DNA of 64,000 bases from FEB-12 sp964503315 (GTDB lineage Bacteria; Zixibacteria; MSB-5A5; GN15; FEB-12), in NCBI GenBank assembly GCA_964503315.1, contig CAZCZL010000006.1:62001-126000 (forward strand), read 5' to 3'. This document shows, piece after piece, positions 34,340 to 43,566 of this stretch. Numbering within the stretch: position 1 is the first letter of the stretch; each line of letters begins with the position of its first letter. Both the position numbers and the translations under genes were made by a program. The notes below the pieces were generated by a model. That model was not told the DNA's origin. It saw nothing but the letters and a program-made list of their open reading frames with translations, and did not search any database.

Positions 34340-34915
34340 GTGCCGGTAAAGTCAGATCGATGGATCATTGAGATGGCCAAAAACCATCAGATGATCGTTC
34401 CGTTTGCCGAAAGCCAGGTTCGTACCGGCATAAGTTTCGGGGTCTCGTCTTACGGCTACGACTTCAGTCTTGCCGATGAGTTCAAGATGTTTGACCCCTC
34501 AGCCACACAGATCGTTGACCCCAAGGTTTCCGGTTCGGCCGCGTTTGTGGATATTAAGTCGAATTCGGTTATCCTCCCCCCCAATTCATTCATGCTGGGC
34601 CGTTCGCGGGAATATTTCAAGATACCGCGAAAGGTCATCACCGTCTGTTTTGGCAAGTCGACCTATGCACGGTCAGGGGTGATAGTCAATGTAACGCCCT
34701 TTGAGCCGGAGTGGGAAGGATATGCGACGGTCAGCCTGGCAAACAGCTCTCCCCGTCCGGTGAAGATCTACGCGAACGAAGGGATCGCGCAGATATTGTT
34801 CATTGAATCGGATGAGGTTTGTCAGACCTCCTACGGGGACAAGAAGGGGAAATACCAGGGGCAGAAGGATATAACTTTGTCGAAAGTTGAGTCAGCGCCG
34901 AAATCAGAAGAGTGA
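34340..34915 (+). CDS. dcd: dCTP deaminase family protein with changed catalytic residue
   Basis: A 191-residue trimeric Dcd/dUTPase-fold protein starting at GTG 34340, with GGAGG (34325-34329) ten bases upstream. Family motifs are clear: 'SYGYDFSLADEF', 'GKSTYARSGVIVNVTPFEPEWEG' (S107, R111) and 'KIYANEGIAQILFIESDE...SYGDKKGKYQGQ'. In usual sequences the WEG is followed by 'xxTLE', whose Glu (E138 in E. coli) is the general acid/base. Here the residues are 'YATVS', so that Glu is Ser132. Deamination may be lost or altered while nucleotide binding is kept. Confidence 0.88.
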   Translation: MPVKSDRWIIEMAKNHQMIVPFAESQVRTGISFGVSSYGYDFSLADEFKMFDPSATQIVDPKVSGSAAFVDIKSNSVILPPNSFMLGRSREYFKIPRKVITVCFGKSTYARSGVIVNVTPFEPEWEGYATVSLANSSPRPVKIYANEGIAQILFIESDEVCQTSYGDKKGKYQGQKDITLSKVESAPKSEE

Positions 34916-34947
34916 TCTCGGGGCATAAGAATAAGCAGGAGTTGGTT

Positions 34948-37900
34948 ATGTTAAAGGATGCTGTGAAAATACAGAAAGACGGTTCCTCCGGCAAAGCAAG
35001 TAAGCGGAGGATGGTGACGATCGATGGCAACACGGCCGCCGCGCATGTCGCACACGCGACTAATGAAGTGATCGCGATCTACCCGATCACGCCGTCCTCG
35101 AACATGGGCGAGATCTGCGACGCCAAAACGGCGGCGCATGAACGGAATATCTGGGGAACGATCCCGACCGTGGTCGAGATGCAGTCCGAAGGTGGCGCTT
35201 CCGGCGCGGTACATGGCGCGTTGACCACGGGCGCGTTGACCACGACATTTACCGCCTCGCAGGGACTCCTGCTGATGATCCCGAACATGTTTAAGATCGC
35301 CGGCGAAATGACTCCGACAGTCTTCCATGTGTCCGCTCGCGCGGTCGCGACGCAGGCATTATCGATCTTCGGCGACCACTCAGACGTGATGTCTACACGG
35401 TCGACCGGTTTTGGCCTGATCGCTTCGGGCTCGGTACAGGAAGTAATGGACATGGCTCTCATCTCGCAGGCCGGTGCGTTGGCCAGCCGTGTGCCATTCA
35501 TTCACTTCTTCGATGGATTCCGCACTTCACATGAAGTGCAGAAAGTGGAAGAAGTCTCGTTTGAAGATATGCGCGCTATGATCGATGAGGATCTGGTCGC
35601 AAAACATCGCCGCCGGGCTCTCTCCCCCGACTTCCCGACCATTAAGGGAACCTCACAGAATCCGGATGTCTACTTCCAGGGTCGTGAGACGGTGAACAAG
35701 TACTATCAAGCCGCTCCGCAGATCATCCAGGAGGCGATGGACAAATTCGCCGGCATAGTGGGACGTCAATACAAGCTTTTCGATTATTTCGGTCATCCGC
35801 AGGCGGAGAAAGTCATCATCATCATGGGAACTGGCGCCGAAGTAGTACACGAAACGGTGGACTATCTCGTGTCCAAGGGCGAAAAGGTCGGCATGATCAA
35901 AGTGCGACTGTATCGTCCGTTCTCCGTGGATCATTTGGCGAAGGCGCTGCCAGCGTCGGTCAAGAAGATCGCGGTGATGGATCGAACTAAGGAACCGGGC
36001 GCGGTCGGCGAGCCGTTGTACACCGATGTTCAGTCGGCAATCAACGAGATGATGGAAAACGGAACCGCGCAGTTCCATACGCATCCGCTGGTGGTGGGGG
36101 GCCGCTATGGTCTCGGCTCGAAAGAGTTTAATCCGCCGATGGCGAAAGCGATCTTCGACAATCTCGACGCCAAAACCCCGAAGAACCACTTCACGGTCGG
36201 CATCAAGGACGACGTGACGTTTACCTCGCTAGATCCGGACCTTTCGTTCGATATCGAGGGCGATACCTTCCGCGGACTCTTCTTCGGTCTTGGAGCCGAT
36301 GGTACAGTTGGCGCGAACAAAAACTCCATCAAGATCATTGGTGAGAACACGGATAACTGGGCGCAGGGGTATTTTGTTTACGATTCGAAAAAAGCCGGCG
36401 CGGTGACGGTTTCGCATCTCCGTTTCGGCAAGGACCCAATTCGCAAGCCATACCTTATTAAAGAGGCCCAGTTTGTCGCCTGCCACAACTACAGCTTCCT
36501 CGAGAAATATGAGATGGTCGAGAAGTTGCAGGAAAATGGTGTCTTTCTGTTGACTTCGCTGCATGGCCCGGACCAGATCTGGGAGAAGCTCCCGAAGGAA
36601 GTCCAGGAAACGATCATCGCCAAAAAAGCGAAATTCTACGTGATCGACGCGATCAATATCGCGAAGAAACTGGGGCTCGGCGCCCGCATCAATATGATCA
36701 TGCAGACCGCGTTCTTCGTGATCTCCGGCGTGCTCCCTCGGGACAAGGCGATCGAAGCGATCAAGAAGGCGATCGTCAAAACGTACGGCAGCAAGGGCGA
36801 CAAGGTCGTGAATATGAACTTCGCCGCGGTGGATGCCGCCATCGAAGGGATTCACGAAGTGAAGTACCCGAACAAGGTAACCAGCGCAATCACTCGTCCG
36901 CCGGTTGTGCCGGTCTTTGCTCCTGAATTCGTCCAGACTGTAACGGCAGAGATTATTGCCGGTCGCGGCGATGACCTTCCAGTCTCGGCCTTCCCGGACG
37001 ACGGCACGTACCCGACCGGGACCACGCAGTTCGAGAAGCGGAATATCGCCGTTGATATTCCGGTCTGGGAAACGGACCTCTGCATCCAGTGCAATATCTG
37101 CGCGCTGGTCTGCCCGCACGCGGCGATACGTCCGAAAGTATTCGATGCCAGCTACATTGAGAAGGCACCGAAGGAGTTCAAGTATGTGAAAGCGATGACC
37201 AAGCAGTTTGAAGGGATGTACTACTCATTGCAGGTAGCGCCCGAAGATTGCACCGGTTGCGTCGTCTGCGTCAACGCCTGTCCCGCCGTGAAGAAGAATG
37301 CTGACGGCACCAAATCTGATTTCAAGGCGATCAATATGGCGTTGCAGGCTCCGATCCGCGAGCAGGAAGTGAAGAACTGGGACTTCTTCCTTAACGTCCT
37401 GCCGGAGACGGATCCGAAACTTTACAACCTGGAGACGCCAAAAGGCTCGCAGTTTGTGAAGCCATTGTTTGAGTTCTCGGGCGCATGCGCGGGGTGCGGC
37501 GAAACGCCGTATGTCAAATTGATGAGCCAGTTGTTTGGCGATCGCGCATTGTGCGCGAACGCCACCGGCTGCTCATCGATCTACGGTGGCAACCTCCCGA
37601 CTACTCCGTACTGTCAGCGGGCTGACGGTCGCGGTCCAGCTTGGTCAAACTCTCTGTTCGAAGACAACGCTGAGTTTGGATTCGGCATGCGTTTGACCGC
37701 CGACAAGCTGAAAACGTACGCGTTCGAGCTGGTCAAAGAGCTGGTGCCGAACATGTACGACGAACTGCATGGCGCGGATCAGTCGAACCAGGAGGGGATC
37801 GAGATTCAGCGCGGTCGCGTTCAGAAGCTCCTCAAGGCACTTGATTCCATGAATGGCTCAGACAAGGTACTAGCACTGAAAAACGTCGCCAACTTCCTGG

Positions 37901-38568
37901 TCAACAAGTCGGTCTGGATAATCGGCGGTGATGGTTGGGCGTACGATATCGGCTTTGGCGGCTTGGATCATGTTCTGGCCTCGGGGCTGAATGTCAACGT
38001 GCTGGTGCTGGATACCGAAGTGTATTCGAACACTGGCGGTCAGATGTCGAAAGCAACCCCGCGCGGATCCACGGCTCAGTTTGCCGCAGCCGGCAAGTCT
38101 ACACCCAAGAAGGATCTGGGGATGATGATGATGTCGTACGGCAGTGTATATGTCGCTCAGGTCGCCATCGGCGCGAGCCATAATCAGGCGGTGAAGGCGT
38201 TTGTGGAGGCCGAGAAATATGACGGTCCTTCCCTCATCATCGCGTATGGTCACTGCATCGCCCACGGCATCGATATGGCCCACGGCATGAACCACGAGGA
38301 TCTCGCAGTGAAGTCCGGTCACTGGATGCTGTATCGCTATAATCCGGATCTTCTCCACCAGGGGAAGAACCCGTTGCAGCTTGACAGCAAAGAGCCGTCG
38401 ATCTCGTTCGAGCAATACGCCTATGCGGAGAATCGCTGGCGGACGTTGATCGGCAAAGAGCCGGAACGGGCGAAATGGCTTTTGGAAGCCGGCCAAATGG
38501 ACTGCAAGCGTCGGTGGAATCTGTATAAGCAGTTGTCGGGCATGGATTACACATCAGTCAAAGACTGA
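34948..38568 (+). CDS. nifJ: Pyruvate:ferredoxin (flavodoxin) oxidoreductase
   Basis: A 1206-residue single-chain enzyme oxidising pyruvate to acetyl-CoA, CO2 and reduced ferredoxin. Order: alpha/N domain ('IYPITPSSNMGE', residues 44-55), domain II, gamma domain (about 430-640, 'GLGADGTVGANKNS'), EKR segment, two 4Fe-4S motifs (CIQCNICALVCP near 712, CTGCVVCVNACP near 768), and the TPP-binding beta domain (CAGCGETPY near 847, 'GGDGWAYDIGFGGLDH' near 993, 'EVYSNTGGQMSKATPRG'). ATG 34948 follows AGGAG. It is 32 bp after dcd, probably one transcript. Points to anaerobic central metabolism. Confidence 0.97.
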   Translation: MLKDAVKIQKDGSSGKASKRRMVTIDGNTAAAHVAHATNEVIAIYPITPSSNMGEICDAKTAAHERNIWGTIPTVVEMQSEGGASGAVHGALTTGALTTTFTASQGLLLMIPNMFKIAGEMTPTVFHVSARAVATQALSIFGDHSDVMSTRSTGFGLIASGSVQEVMDMALISQAGALASRVPFIHFFDGFRTSHEVQKVEEVSFEDMRAMIDEDLVAKHRRRALSPDFPTIKGTSQNPDVYFQGRETVNKYYQAAPQIIQEAMDKFAGIVGRQYKLFDYFGHPQAEKVIIIMGTGAEVVHETVDYLVSKGEKVGMIKVRLYRPFSVDHLAKALPASVKKIAVMDRTKEPGAVGEPLYTDVQSAINEMMENGTAQFHTHPLVVGGRYGLGSKEFNPPMAKAIFDNLDAKTPKNHFTVGIKDDVTFTSLDPDLSFDIEGDTFRGLFFGLGADGTVGANKNSIKIIGENTDNWAQGYFVYDSKKAGAVTVSHLRFGKDPIRKPYLIKEAQFVACHNYSFLEKYEMVEKLQENGVFLLTSLHGPDQIWEKLPKEVQETIIAKKAKFYVIDAINIAKKLGLGARINMIMQTAFFVISGVLPRDKAIEAIKKAIVKTYGSKGDKVVNMNFAAVDAAIEGIHEVKYPNKVTSAITRPPVVPVFAPEFVQTVTAEIIAGRGDDLPVSAFPDDGTYPTGTTQFEKRNIAVDIPVWETDLCIQCNICALVCPHAAIRPKVFDASYIEKAPKEFKYVKAMTKQFEGMYYSLQVAPEDCTGCVVCVNACPAVKKNADGTKSDFKAINMALQAPIREQEVKNWDFFLNVLPETDPKLYNLETPKGSQFVKPLFEFSGACAGCGETPYVKLMSQLFGDRALCANATGCSSIYGGNLPTTPYCQRADGRGPAWSNSLFEDNAEFGFGMRLTADKLKTYAFELVKELVPNMYDELHGADQSNQEGIEIQRGRVQKLLKALDSMNGSDKVLALKNVANFLVNKSVWIIGGDGWAYDIGFGGLDHVLASGLNVNVLVLDTEVYSNTGGQMSKATPRGSTAQFAAAGKSTPKKDLGMMMMSYGSVYVAQVAIGASHNQAVKAFVEAEKYDGPSLIIAYGHCIAHGIDMAHGMNHEDLAVKSGHWMLYRYNPDLLHQGKNPLQLDSKEPSISFEQYAYAENRWRTLIGKEPERAKWLLEAGQMDCKRRWNLYKQLSGMDYTSVKD

Positions 38569-38603
38569 ACTGATCCATTCTGAAACATCGCTAGGTTGAT
38601 TCG

Positions 38604-38630
38604 AGGCGGGTCTGATGACCCGCCTTTTCT
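38604..38630 (+). terminator. Terminator after nifJ
   Basis: Stem AGGCGGGT (38604-38611)/ACCCGCCT (38618-38625), 6-nt loop, then TTTTCT. Confidence 0.85.
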
Positions 38631-38727
38631 ATTGCCGCAGAGCCGCTTGAAAGAGTCAAGGTTCCTTGGGAATCGTCCGATAATCAGCTTAACGACTATC
38701 AGGAACAGTTCGACTTTCGGAGGAACC

Positions 38728-39585
38728 ATGCGCGTCCGATTTGCACTCATGTTGGCCGGAGCTTTTTTGATCGCGATGTCAGCGATCGCTGCTCCGACGC
38801 CCAAAGAACAGGAAATGGTGAATCAATTCCTGAAGAAGACTGAAAAAAAACATCGCCCGAAAAAGCTCGGGTGGGTGTCCGCGAATTTCACGTTTAACCG
38901 TGTCAACCGCTACAACGAGTACAATTCATTCACCAACCATGTGAATAGCAACCTGTCCGGCGGCCAGTTCTCGAACCTGAGCCAGGCTCTGGCGGGTGGT
39001 CTGGAAATGGGTATTGGGATGAATCGCAAGCTGGCGTGGGTGATTGGTGGCGAATATTGGCTGAAGGCCGGTGAAAAACTTTCCGGGACAGTCAGCTACT
39101 CCCCGCCCTCTGGCGGCGGCCCGGTTCAGTTGACCGATCCGGAATCCGAGATGCAGGTGTACGGCGCCTATACCGGCGTCAATTACAGCATCTGGAATCC
39201 GCGCGCGGCAGGTGAAGTTGTGAATGGTGGTTCCGCGTGGGTGAGTGGTACCGTCGGGTACTATCAGGTGAATTGGGATCTCTTCCCGCAATATGAAAAT
39301 CTGAATCTTTCGACCGCTTCCCCTGACGGTACCAACACGACATTCAAAGGGAACGCTCCGGGCTTCAGCATCGGTGCGGGAATCGACTATCCGGTCGGTT
39401 TTGGCGGGCTGTCTTTTGCCGCTGAGGCCAACTATTTGCATCTGAACTTTAACAATGTCGCGTGGTATAATTCGGTAGACCAGGAAGTGGTCGCCACCTA
39501 TGGCGATAGCCCGGATTCACGCGTCGACCTGACGATGTCCGGAGTCCGCGCCCGGATCTCGCTGAAGAAGTATTTTGGCTGGTAA
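38728..39585 (+). CDS. Exported protein, probable outer-membrane beta-barrel
   Basis: A 285-residue protein; ATG 38728 follows CGGAGG. Signal peptide 1-22 ('LMLAGAFLIAMSAIAA'), then a Lys-rich linker (residues 25-48). Alternating amphipathic strands rich in Gly, Asn, Tyr and Trp follow, and the final residues ('VRARISLKKYFGW') end in an aromatic, as in barrel proteins. No named family recognised. Followed 86 bp later by the propeller protein. Confidence 0.65.
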   Translation: MRVRFALMLAGAFLIAMSAIAAPTPKEQEMVNQFLKKTEKKHRPKKLGWVSANFTFNRVNRYNEYNSFTNHVNSNLSGGQFSNLSQALAGGLEMGIGMNRKLAWVIGGEYWLKAGEKLSGTVSYSPPSGGGPVQLTDPESEMQVYGAYTGVNYSIWNPRAAGEVVNGGSAWVSGTVGYYQVNWDLFPQYENLNLSTASPDGTNTTFKGNAPGFSIGAGIDYPVGFGGLSFAAEANYLHLNFNNVAWYNSVDQEVVATYGDSPDSRVDLTMSGVRARISLKKYFGW

Positions 39586-39671
39586 GCCGGTCATACCGGC
39601 ACCTTGACAGGTGGCGAATCATCCCTATCTTGACGCCAGCGAAACTGTCAATTGAACTGGAGATAGAGAGT

Positions 39672-40715
39672 TTGAAACGACACCTGTATACGATCGTAGC
39701 CGCCGTTCTGGTGATGCTGATGAGCAGCCTTGCTGACGGCGGCTCTTCTATTGCCCAGACGAAGCTTCCGGCCACCCTGGCCGGGACCATTCCCGCCAAA
39801 CCATCAGGTCGGATCGCGTTCATCCGCGATGGGGATATCTGGGTGATGGATGCCGATGGCCAGCGTCAGCAGCGCGTCGCCGAGGTCAAGAACGCCGATG
39901 GCCGGATAAGCTGGGCGCCGGATGGCAAGCGGATCGCCTATACCCGCGCCGGCAAAGTCCAATTCCAAGAACCCGACAACTCGGGCGGCGTGAAGAAGCT
40001 GTACGACGTCTTTGTCTGCTTTCTGGATTCCGCGAATGTCGGAAACACCATGTGGTGGCGTCGTCTGACGATGGATGTCGGCGGACGTGACCCGGAGTGG
40101 AGCGCGGATGGCCAGTCCATTCTCTTTACTAGAGATATGAATGCCAACATTGTGAACGCGCCGACCCCGAATTATCAGGTCTGCACGATGGATGATGAAG
40201 GCGGCAACCAGGTGATTCTGCGCAAGGACTGGCAGAATATGACCGAATACTTCATGAATCCGACCCTCAGTCCGAATGGGGATGTGGCATTCGTACATAT
40301 GTACGAAAACAAGCCGCAGGGGATATCGGTCTTGAACAAGGCGAACTTCATGAAGGACCTTGGCGCGGTCAAGCTTGAGACAAAGAAGATGCTGAACTGC
40401 ATCGCGCCGGCATGGTCGCCCGACGGCAAGTGGCTCGCCTATGTCCGGAACGACCTTCAGAAATCAGGAATCTACATTACGACGCCAGATATGAAGACTT
40501 CATATGTGGTCTACACGCCACCGGCAAGCACGGCCATGCGACCAGTCGCTCCGTCGTGGTCACCTGACGGTAAGTGGCTGACGTTTTCCACCCATGACGG
40601 TTCGATCTACATTTGTGATATCACCGGTGGGAATCTGAAGCGATTGACCGGTCCCGGGACCGATTGGGCGCCTGCCTGGTCCAAAGGGCAGCCGAAGACG
40701 ACAGCTAAAAACTAA
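39672..40715 (+). CDS. Exported TolB-like beta-propeller protein (PD40 repeats)
   Basis: A 347-residue protein. TTG 39672 is chosen because GGAGATAGAGAG precedes it and a signal peptide ('VAAVLVMLMSSLADGGSSIAQ') starts there; another TTG lies at 39630. Five WD40-like PD40 blades are visible: 'ISWAPDGKRIAYTRAG', 'PEWSADGQSILFTRD', 'PTLSPNGDVAFVH', 'PAWSPDGKWLAYVRND' and 'PSWSPDGKWLTFSTHDG'. TolB proper has an extra N-terminal domain, not seen here, so this is a free propeller with likely protein-binding function. Confidence 0.82.
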   Translation: MKRHLYTIVAAVLVMLMSSLADGGSSIAQTKLPATLAGTIPAKPSGRIAFIRDGDIWVMDADGQRQQRVAEVKNADGRISWAPDGKRIAYTRAGKVQFQEPDNSGGVKKLYDVFVCFLDSANVGNTMWWRRLTMDVGGRDPEWSADGQSILFTRDMNANIVNAPTPNYQVCTMDDEGGNQVILRKDWQNMTEYFMNPTLSPNGDVAFVHMYENKPQGISVLNKANFMKDLGAVKLETKKMLNCIAPAWSPDGKWLAYVRNDLQKSGIYITTPDMKTSYVVYTPPASTAMRPVAPSWSPDGKWLTFSTHDGSIYICDITGGNLKRLTGPGTDWAPAWSKGQPKTTAKN

Positions 40716-40735
40716 ACGCTGTTCAGAAAATGAAC

Positions 40736-40770
40736 AACGGCCGGATCAGATGATCCGGCCGTTTTCTTTT
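40736..40770 (+). terminator. Bidirectional terminator
   Basis: A 12-bp stem (40736-40747 with 40752-40763) with AGAT loop, then TTCTTTT. It separates the convergent propeller and pepA genes. Confidence 0.88.
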
Positions 40771-40786
40771 GGCTGGAATATCTCGC

Positions 40787-42286
40787 CTATTTTTTGGGCC
40801 GCTGCCAATTGCTCAGGAGGTGCGTGAGCAGTCTGACTCCGTAACCGGTCGCGCCTTTCGGCTGGTACGGTCTTCCCTTGGGTTCGTGATCTGTGTACGC
40901 CATGTCAATATGAGCCCACGGCCAGTTGCCTATGAAGTTCTCGAGAAATGCGGTGGCGGTCATAGTGCCGGCGGGTCTTCCACCCGTGTTGATCAAATCG
41001 GATACCGAGCCTTTCATCGCGTCCCGGAACTCATCCCAGATCGGCATACGCCAGGTTTTCTCACTGGTAGCCTCAGAGGCTTTTGCCAACTGTCCCATGA
41101 GATCATCGTTATTTCCCAAGACTGGTGCACCAGCGTAGCCGAGAACGAACAGAGCAGCACCAGTGAGGGTCGCAATGTCGATGACCGCCTGCGGCTCGAA
41201 CTGATTGGCGTAATCCAGTGCGTCGGCAAGGATCAGCCTCCCCTCCGCGTCGGTATTGAGGATCTCGACAGTCAGGCCTTTGCGGGAAACATGAACATCG
41301 CCCGGTTTGGTGGCGGTGCCTGAGGGGAGATTCTCGGTCAGTGGCGTCAACATGACGAGATTGAGTGGGAGTTTCAGCCGTGCGGCAGTGACAATAGTCG
41401 CCAGCATGGTGGCTGAGCCATGCATATCCCCTTTCATCTCGTGCATATTCTCCGCGGGTTTGATGGAGATACCGCCGGCATCGAAGGTGACACCTTTGCC
41501 GACCAGAACGATCGGTTTCTGGCCATCGCGTCTACCGTTGTACTTAATGATGACGAAGCGCGGTGGTTCAACCGAGCCGCGAGAGACGCCAAGCAGCAGG
41601 CCCATCCGTTCACGCTCAATTGCTTTTTCATCAAGCACGCGGCACTGGAGCTTATGCTTGCGGGCAAGGTCCTGCATCTTTTTGGCGTAGATGCGCGGAG
41701 TAAGATGGTTGGCAGGAGTAAAGGCGAGGCGGCGAGCCAAATTCTGGCCGTCCGCGATGATCTCGGCGCGCTTGACCGCTCCCTGCAGGGCCGGAAATTC
41801 GCGCTTGTTGGCGACCGCCAGACTCAGTTCCGCGATCTTTCGCGTCTCTTTTCTCGCCTCGCCAGAGCGGAATTCCGTCATCATGAACGAGCCAAGAAGA
41901 TAGCCTTCCAGCGAAGCCTGGTAGTACTCTTCATTGTCGAAGCCATCGAAGTAGACCACTACTTTTCGACTTCCTGAGAGCGTCTTGGAACGGGAGCTGT
42001 TGCCCAGAGCAACACGGAAGCTCTCCGCCGAGAGTTTGGACTCGTCGCCCAATCCGACCAGCAGGATCCGCTTGGCTTTGAAGCCAGCCGGGCCAAAGAG
42101 GACTGCGGATTCACCTGATTTTCCGCTGAAGTCGCCATACGTGAGAAGCGAACTGATCGCGCCTTTTGTCGCGGTGTCAAGTTGCTTCAAGAGTGTTGAT
42201 CTTATCGAAGTGAAAGATGTAACCGGAAGGACGGCGCAATCGGCGGAAATATCCTGCAGCCGACCGGTCAAAGCACGATGTTGCAT
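40787..42286 (-). CDS. pepA: Leucyl aminopeptidase (M17)
   Basis: A 499-residue cytoplasmic zinc/manganese aminopeptidase. The N-terminal macro-like domain covers about 1-170. The C-terminal catalytic domain has 'VLVGKGVTFDAGGISIKP' (Lys and Asp ligands), 'MKGDMHGSATM' and the signature NTDAEGRLILADAL. Full length. Ends against a shared terminator. Confidence 0.95.
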   Translation of the reverse strand: MQHRALTGRLQDISADCAVLPVTSFTSIRSTLLKQLDTATKGAISSLLTYGDFSGKSGESAVLFGPAGFKAKRILLVGLGDESKLSAESFRVALGNSSRSKTLSGSRKVVVYFDGFDNEEYYQASLEGYLLGSFMMTEFRSGEARKETRKIAELSLAVANKREFPALQGAVKRAEIIADGQNLARRLAFTPANHLTPRIYAKKMQDLARKHKLQCRVLDEKAIERERMGLLLGVSRGSVEPPRFVIIKYNGRRDGQKPIVLVGKGVTFDAGGISIKPAENMHEMKGDMHGSATMLATIVTAARLKLPLNLVMLTPLTENLPSGTATKPGDVHVSRKGLTVEILNTDAEGRLILADALDYANQFEPQAVIDIATLTGAALFVLGYAGAPVLGNNDDLMGQLAKASEATSEKTWRMPIWDEFRDAMKGSVSDLINTGGRPAGTMTATAFLENFIGNWPWAHIDMAYTDHEPKGRPYQPKGATGYGVRLLTHLLSNWQRPKK

Positions 42287-42334
42287 GAGAACTCCTCTTC
42301 TCGTTTGACTAAGCGCTAACGAAATAAAGGAGGA

Positions 42335-43534
42335 TTAGTATCGGGAGTCAAGAAAGGCGCGATAATTGCGGGAAGTTTCTTCGATGTTATCTGATCCGAA
42401 CTTAGTGAGGAACGCGTCGGCCAAAACCAAAGCCAGCGCCGCTTCGCAGACGACGGCGAGGGCTGGGACAACGCAATTGTCGGTCCGCTCGACCATTGCT
42501 TTGGCCGGTTTTTTGGTGACGACATCGACCGAGTCGAGCGGCTGATTCAGAGTGGATATCGGCTTGTTGGCGACCCGAATTATCAGGTCCTCACCATTGG
42601 TGATGCCGGCCTCGAGTCCGCCGGCGTTGTTGGTCTTGCGATAGAAATGTTTGCCCGTGCGGTGACCTTTGGCGTCAAAGTAGATCTGGTCGTGAACCTT
42701 GGAGCCGCGCAGCTCAGCGGACTTGAATCCCTGACCGATCTCCACGCCTTTGACGGAGTGGACAGACATCAAAGCTGCGGCAACGCGGCCGTCGAGACGC
42801 TGATCCCACTGGGAGAATCCGCCCAGCCCGACCGGAAGGCCGCGAACGATCAGTTCGACAATACCACCCAATGAGTCGCGCTTCTTTTTCGCCTGGCGTA
42901 TCGCCTCTATCATCTGCCTTTCGGTGGGCTTGTGCAGGCAGCGGACCTCAGAAGCTTCGGTTAGTCTCTGCACCCTGGTCAAGTCAGAGAGATTCACCTT
43001 CCTGTCGAGCGCAATTTCACCGATGCGGATGACGTGTGATGCAAATTGGATATCAAAATACTCAAGAAGTTGTCGCGCCAGTGAGCCGACAGCGACGCGC
43101 GCGGCGGTTTCACGTGCGGAGGCACGCTCGAGGACGTTTCTCAGGTCGTGGTGATTCCATTTTATGCCTCCGGGTAAGTCAGCATGACCGGGGCGCGGCG
43201 TGGTCGTCTGGTACGCGAGTCGCTGCTTGCGAAGGTCGAGCCCTTTGGGGAGCGGGTTGAACGGATGCATGATCTCCGTCCAGTTTTCCCAATCCCTGTT
43301 GCGAATAACCAGAGAGATCGGTGAGCCGAGTGTCAGGCCATGGCGCACGCCGGAGACAATCTCAGCCTGATCCTGCTCGATCTTCATCCGACCACCCCGA
43401 CCATATCCCTTCTGGCGACGAGCCATCTGGAAGGCGAGTTTATCGGGATCGACAGGCAGACCGGCCGGAAGTCCGTCAATAATGGCGGTTAATTGCGGGC
43501 CGTGTGACTCACCGGCGGTCAGGTAGCGCAGCAT
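42335..43534 (-). CDS. aroC: Chorismate synthase
   Basis: A 399-residue enzyme converting EPSP to chorismate with reduced FMN. Signatures: 'AGESHGPQLTAIIDGLPAGLPVD' at the N-terminus, 'RPGHADLPGGIKW' and 'ERASARETAARVAVGSLAR', and 'DAFLTKFGSDN' near the end. Complete; it is the only shikimate gene in view. Confidence 0.96.
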   Translation of the reverse strand: MLRYLTAGESHGPQLTAIIDGLPAGLPVDPDKLAFQMARRQKGYGRGGRMKIEQDQAEIVSGVRHGLTLGSPISLVIRNRDWENWTEIMHPFNPLPKGLDLRKQRLAYQTTTPRPGHADLPGGIKWNHHDLRNVLERASARETAARVAVGSLARQLLEYFDIQFASHVIRIGEIALDRKVNLSDLTRVQRLTEASEVRCLHKPTERQMIEAIRQAKKKRDSLGGIVELIVRGLPVGLGGFSQWDQRLDGRVAAALMSVHSVKGVEIGQGFKSAELRGSKVHDQIYFDAKGHRTGKHFYRKTNNAGGLEAGITNGEDLIIRVANKPISTLNQPLDSVDVVTKKPAKAMVERTDNCVVPALAVVCEAALALVLADAFLTKFGSDNIEETSRNYRAFLDSRY

Positions 43535-43566
43535 GGGTCAGAATCTAAGCGGTTTAGAGCGAAAGG

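Noticed and set aside
34332..34349. ATG-initiated 5-codon frame overlapping the dcd start
   Set aside because: GGAGG is only 2 nt before this ATG, too close; spacing fits the GTG at 34340.
36229..37119. Long antisense frame (296 codons) within nifJ
   Set aside because: It mirrors the codon structure of a clearly identified gene; no family match and no binding site.
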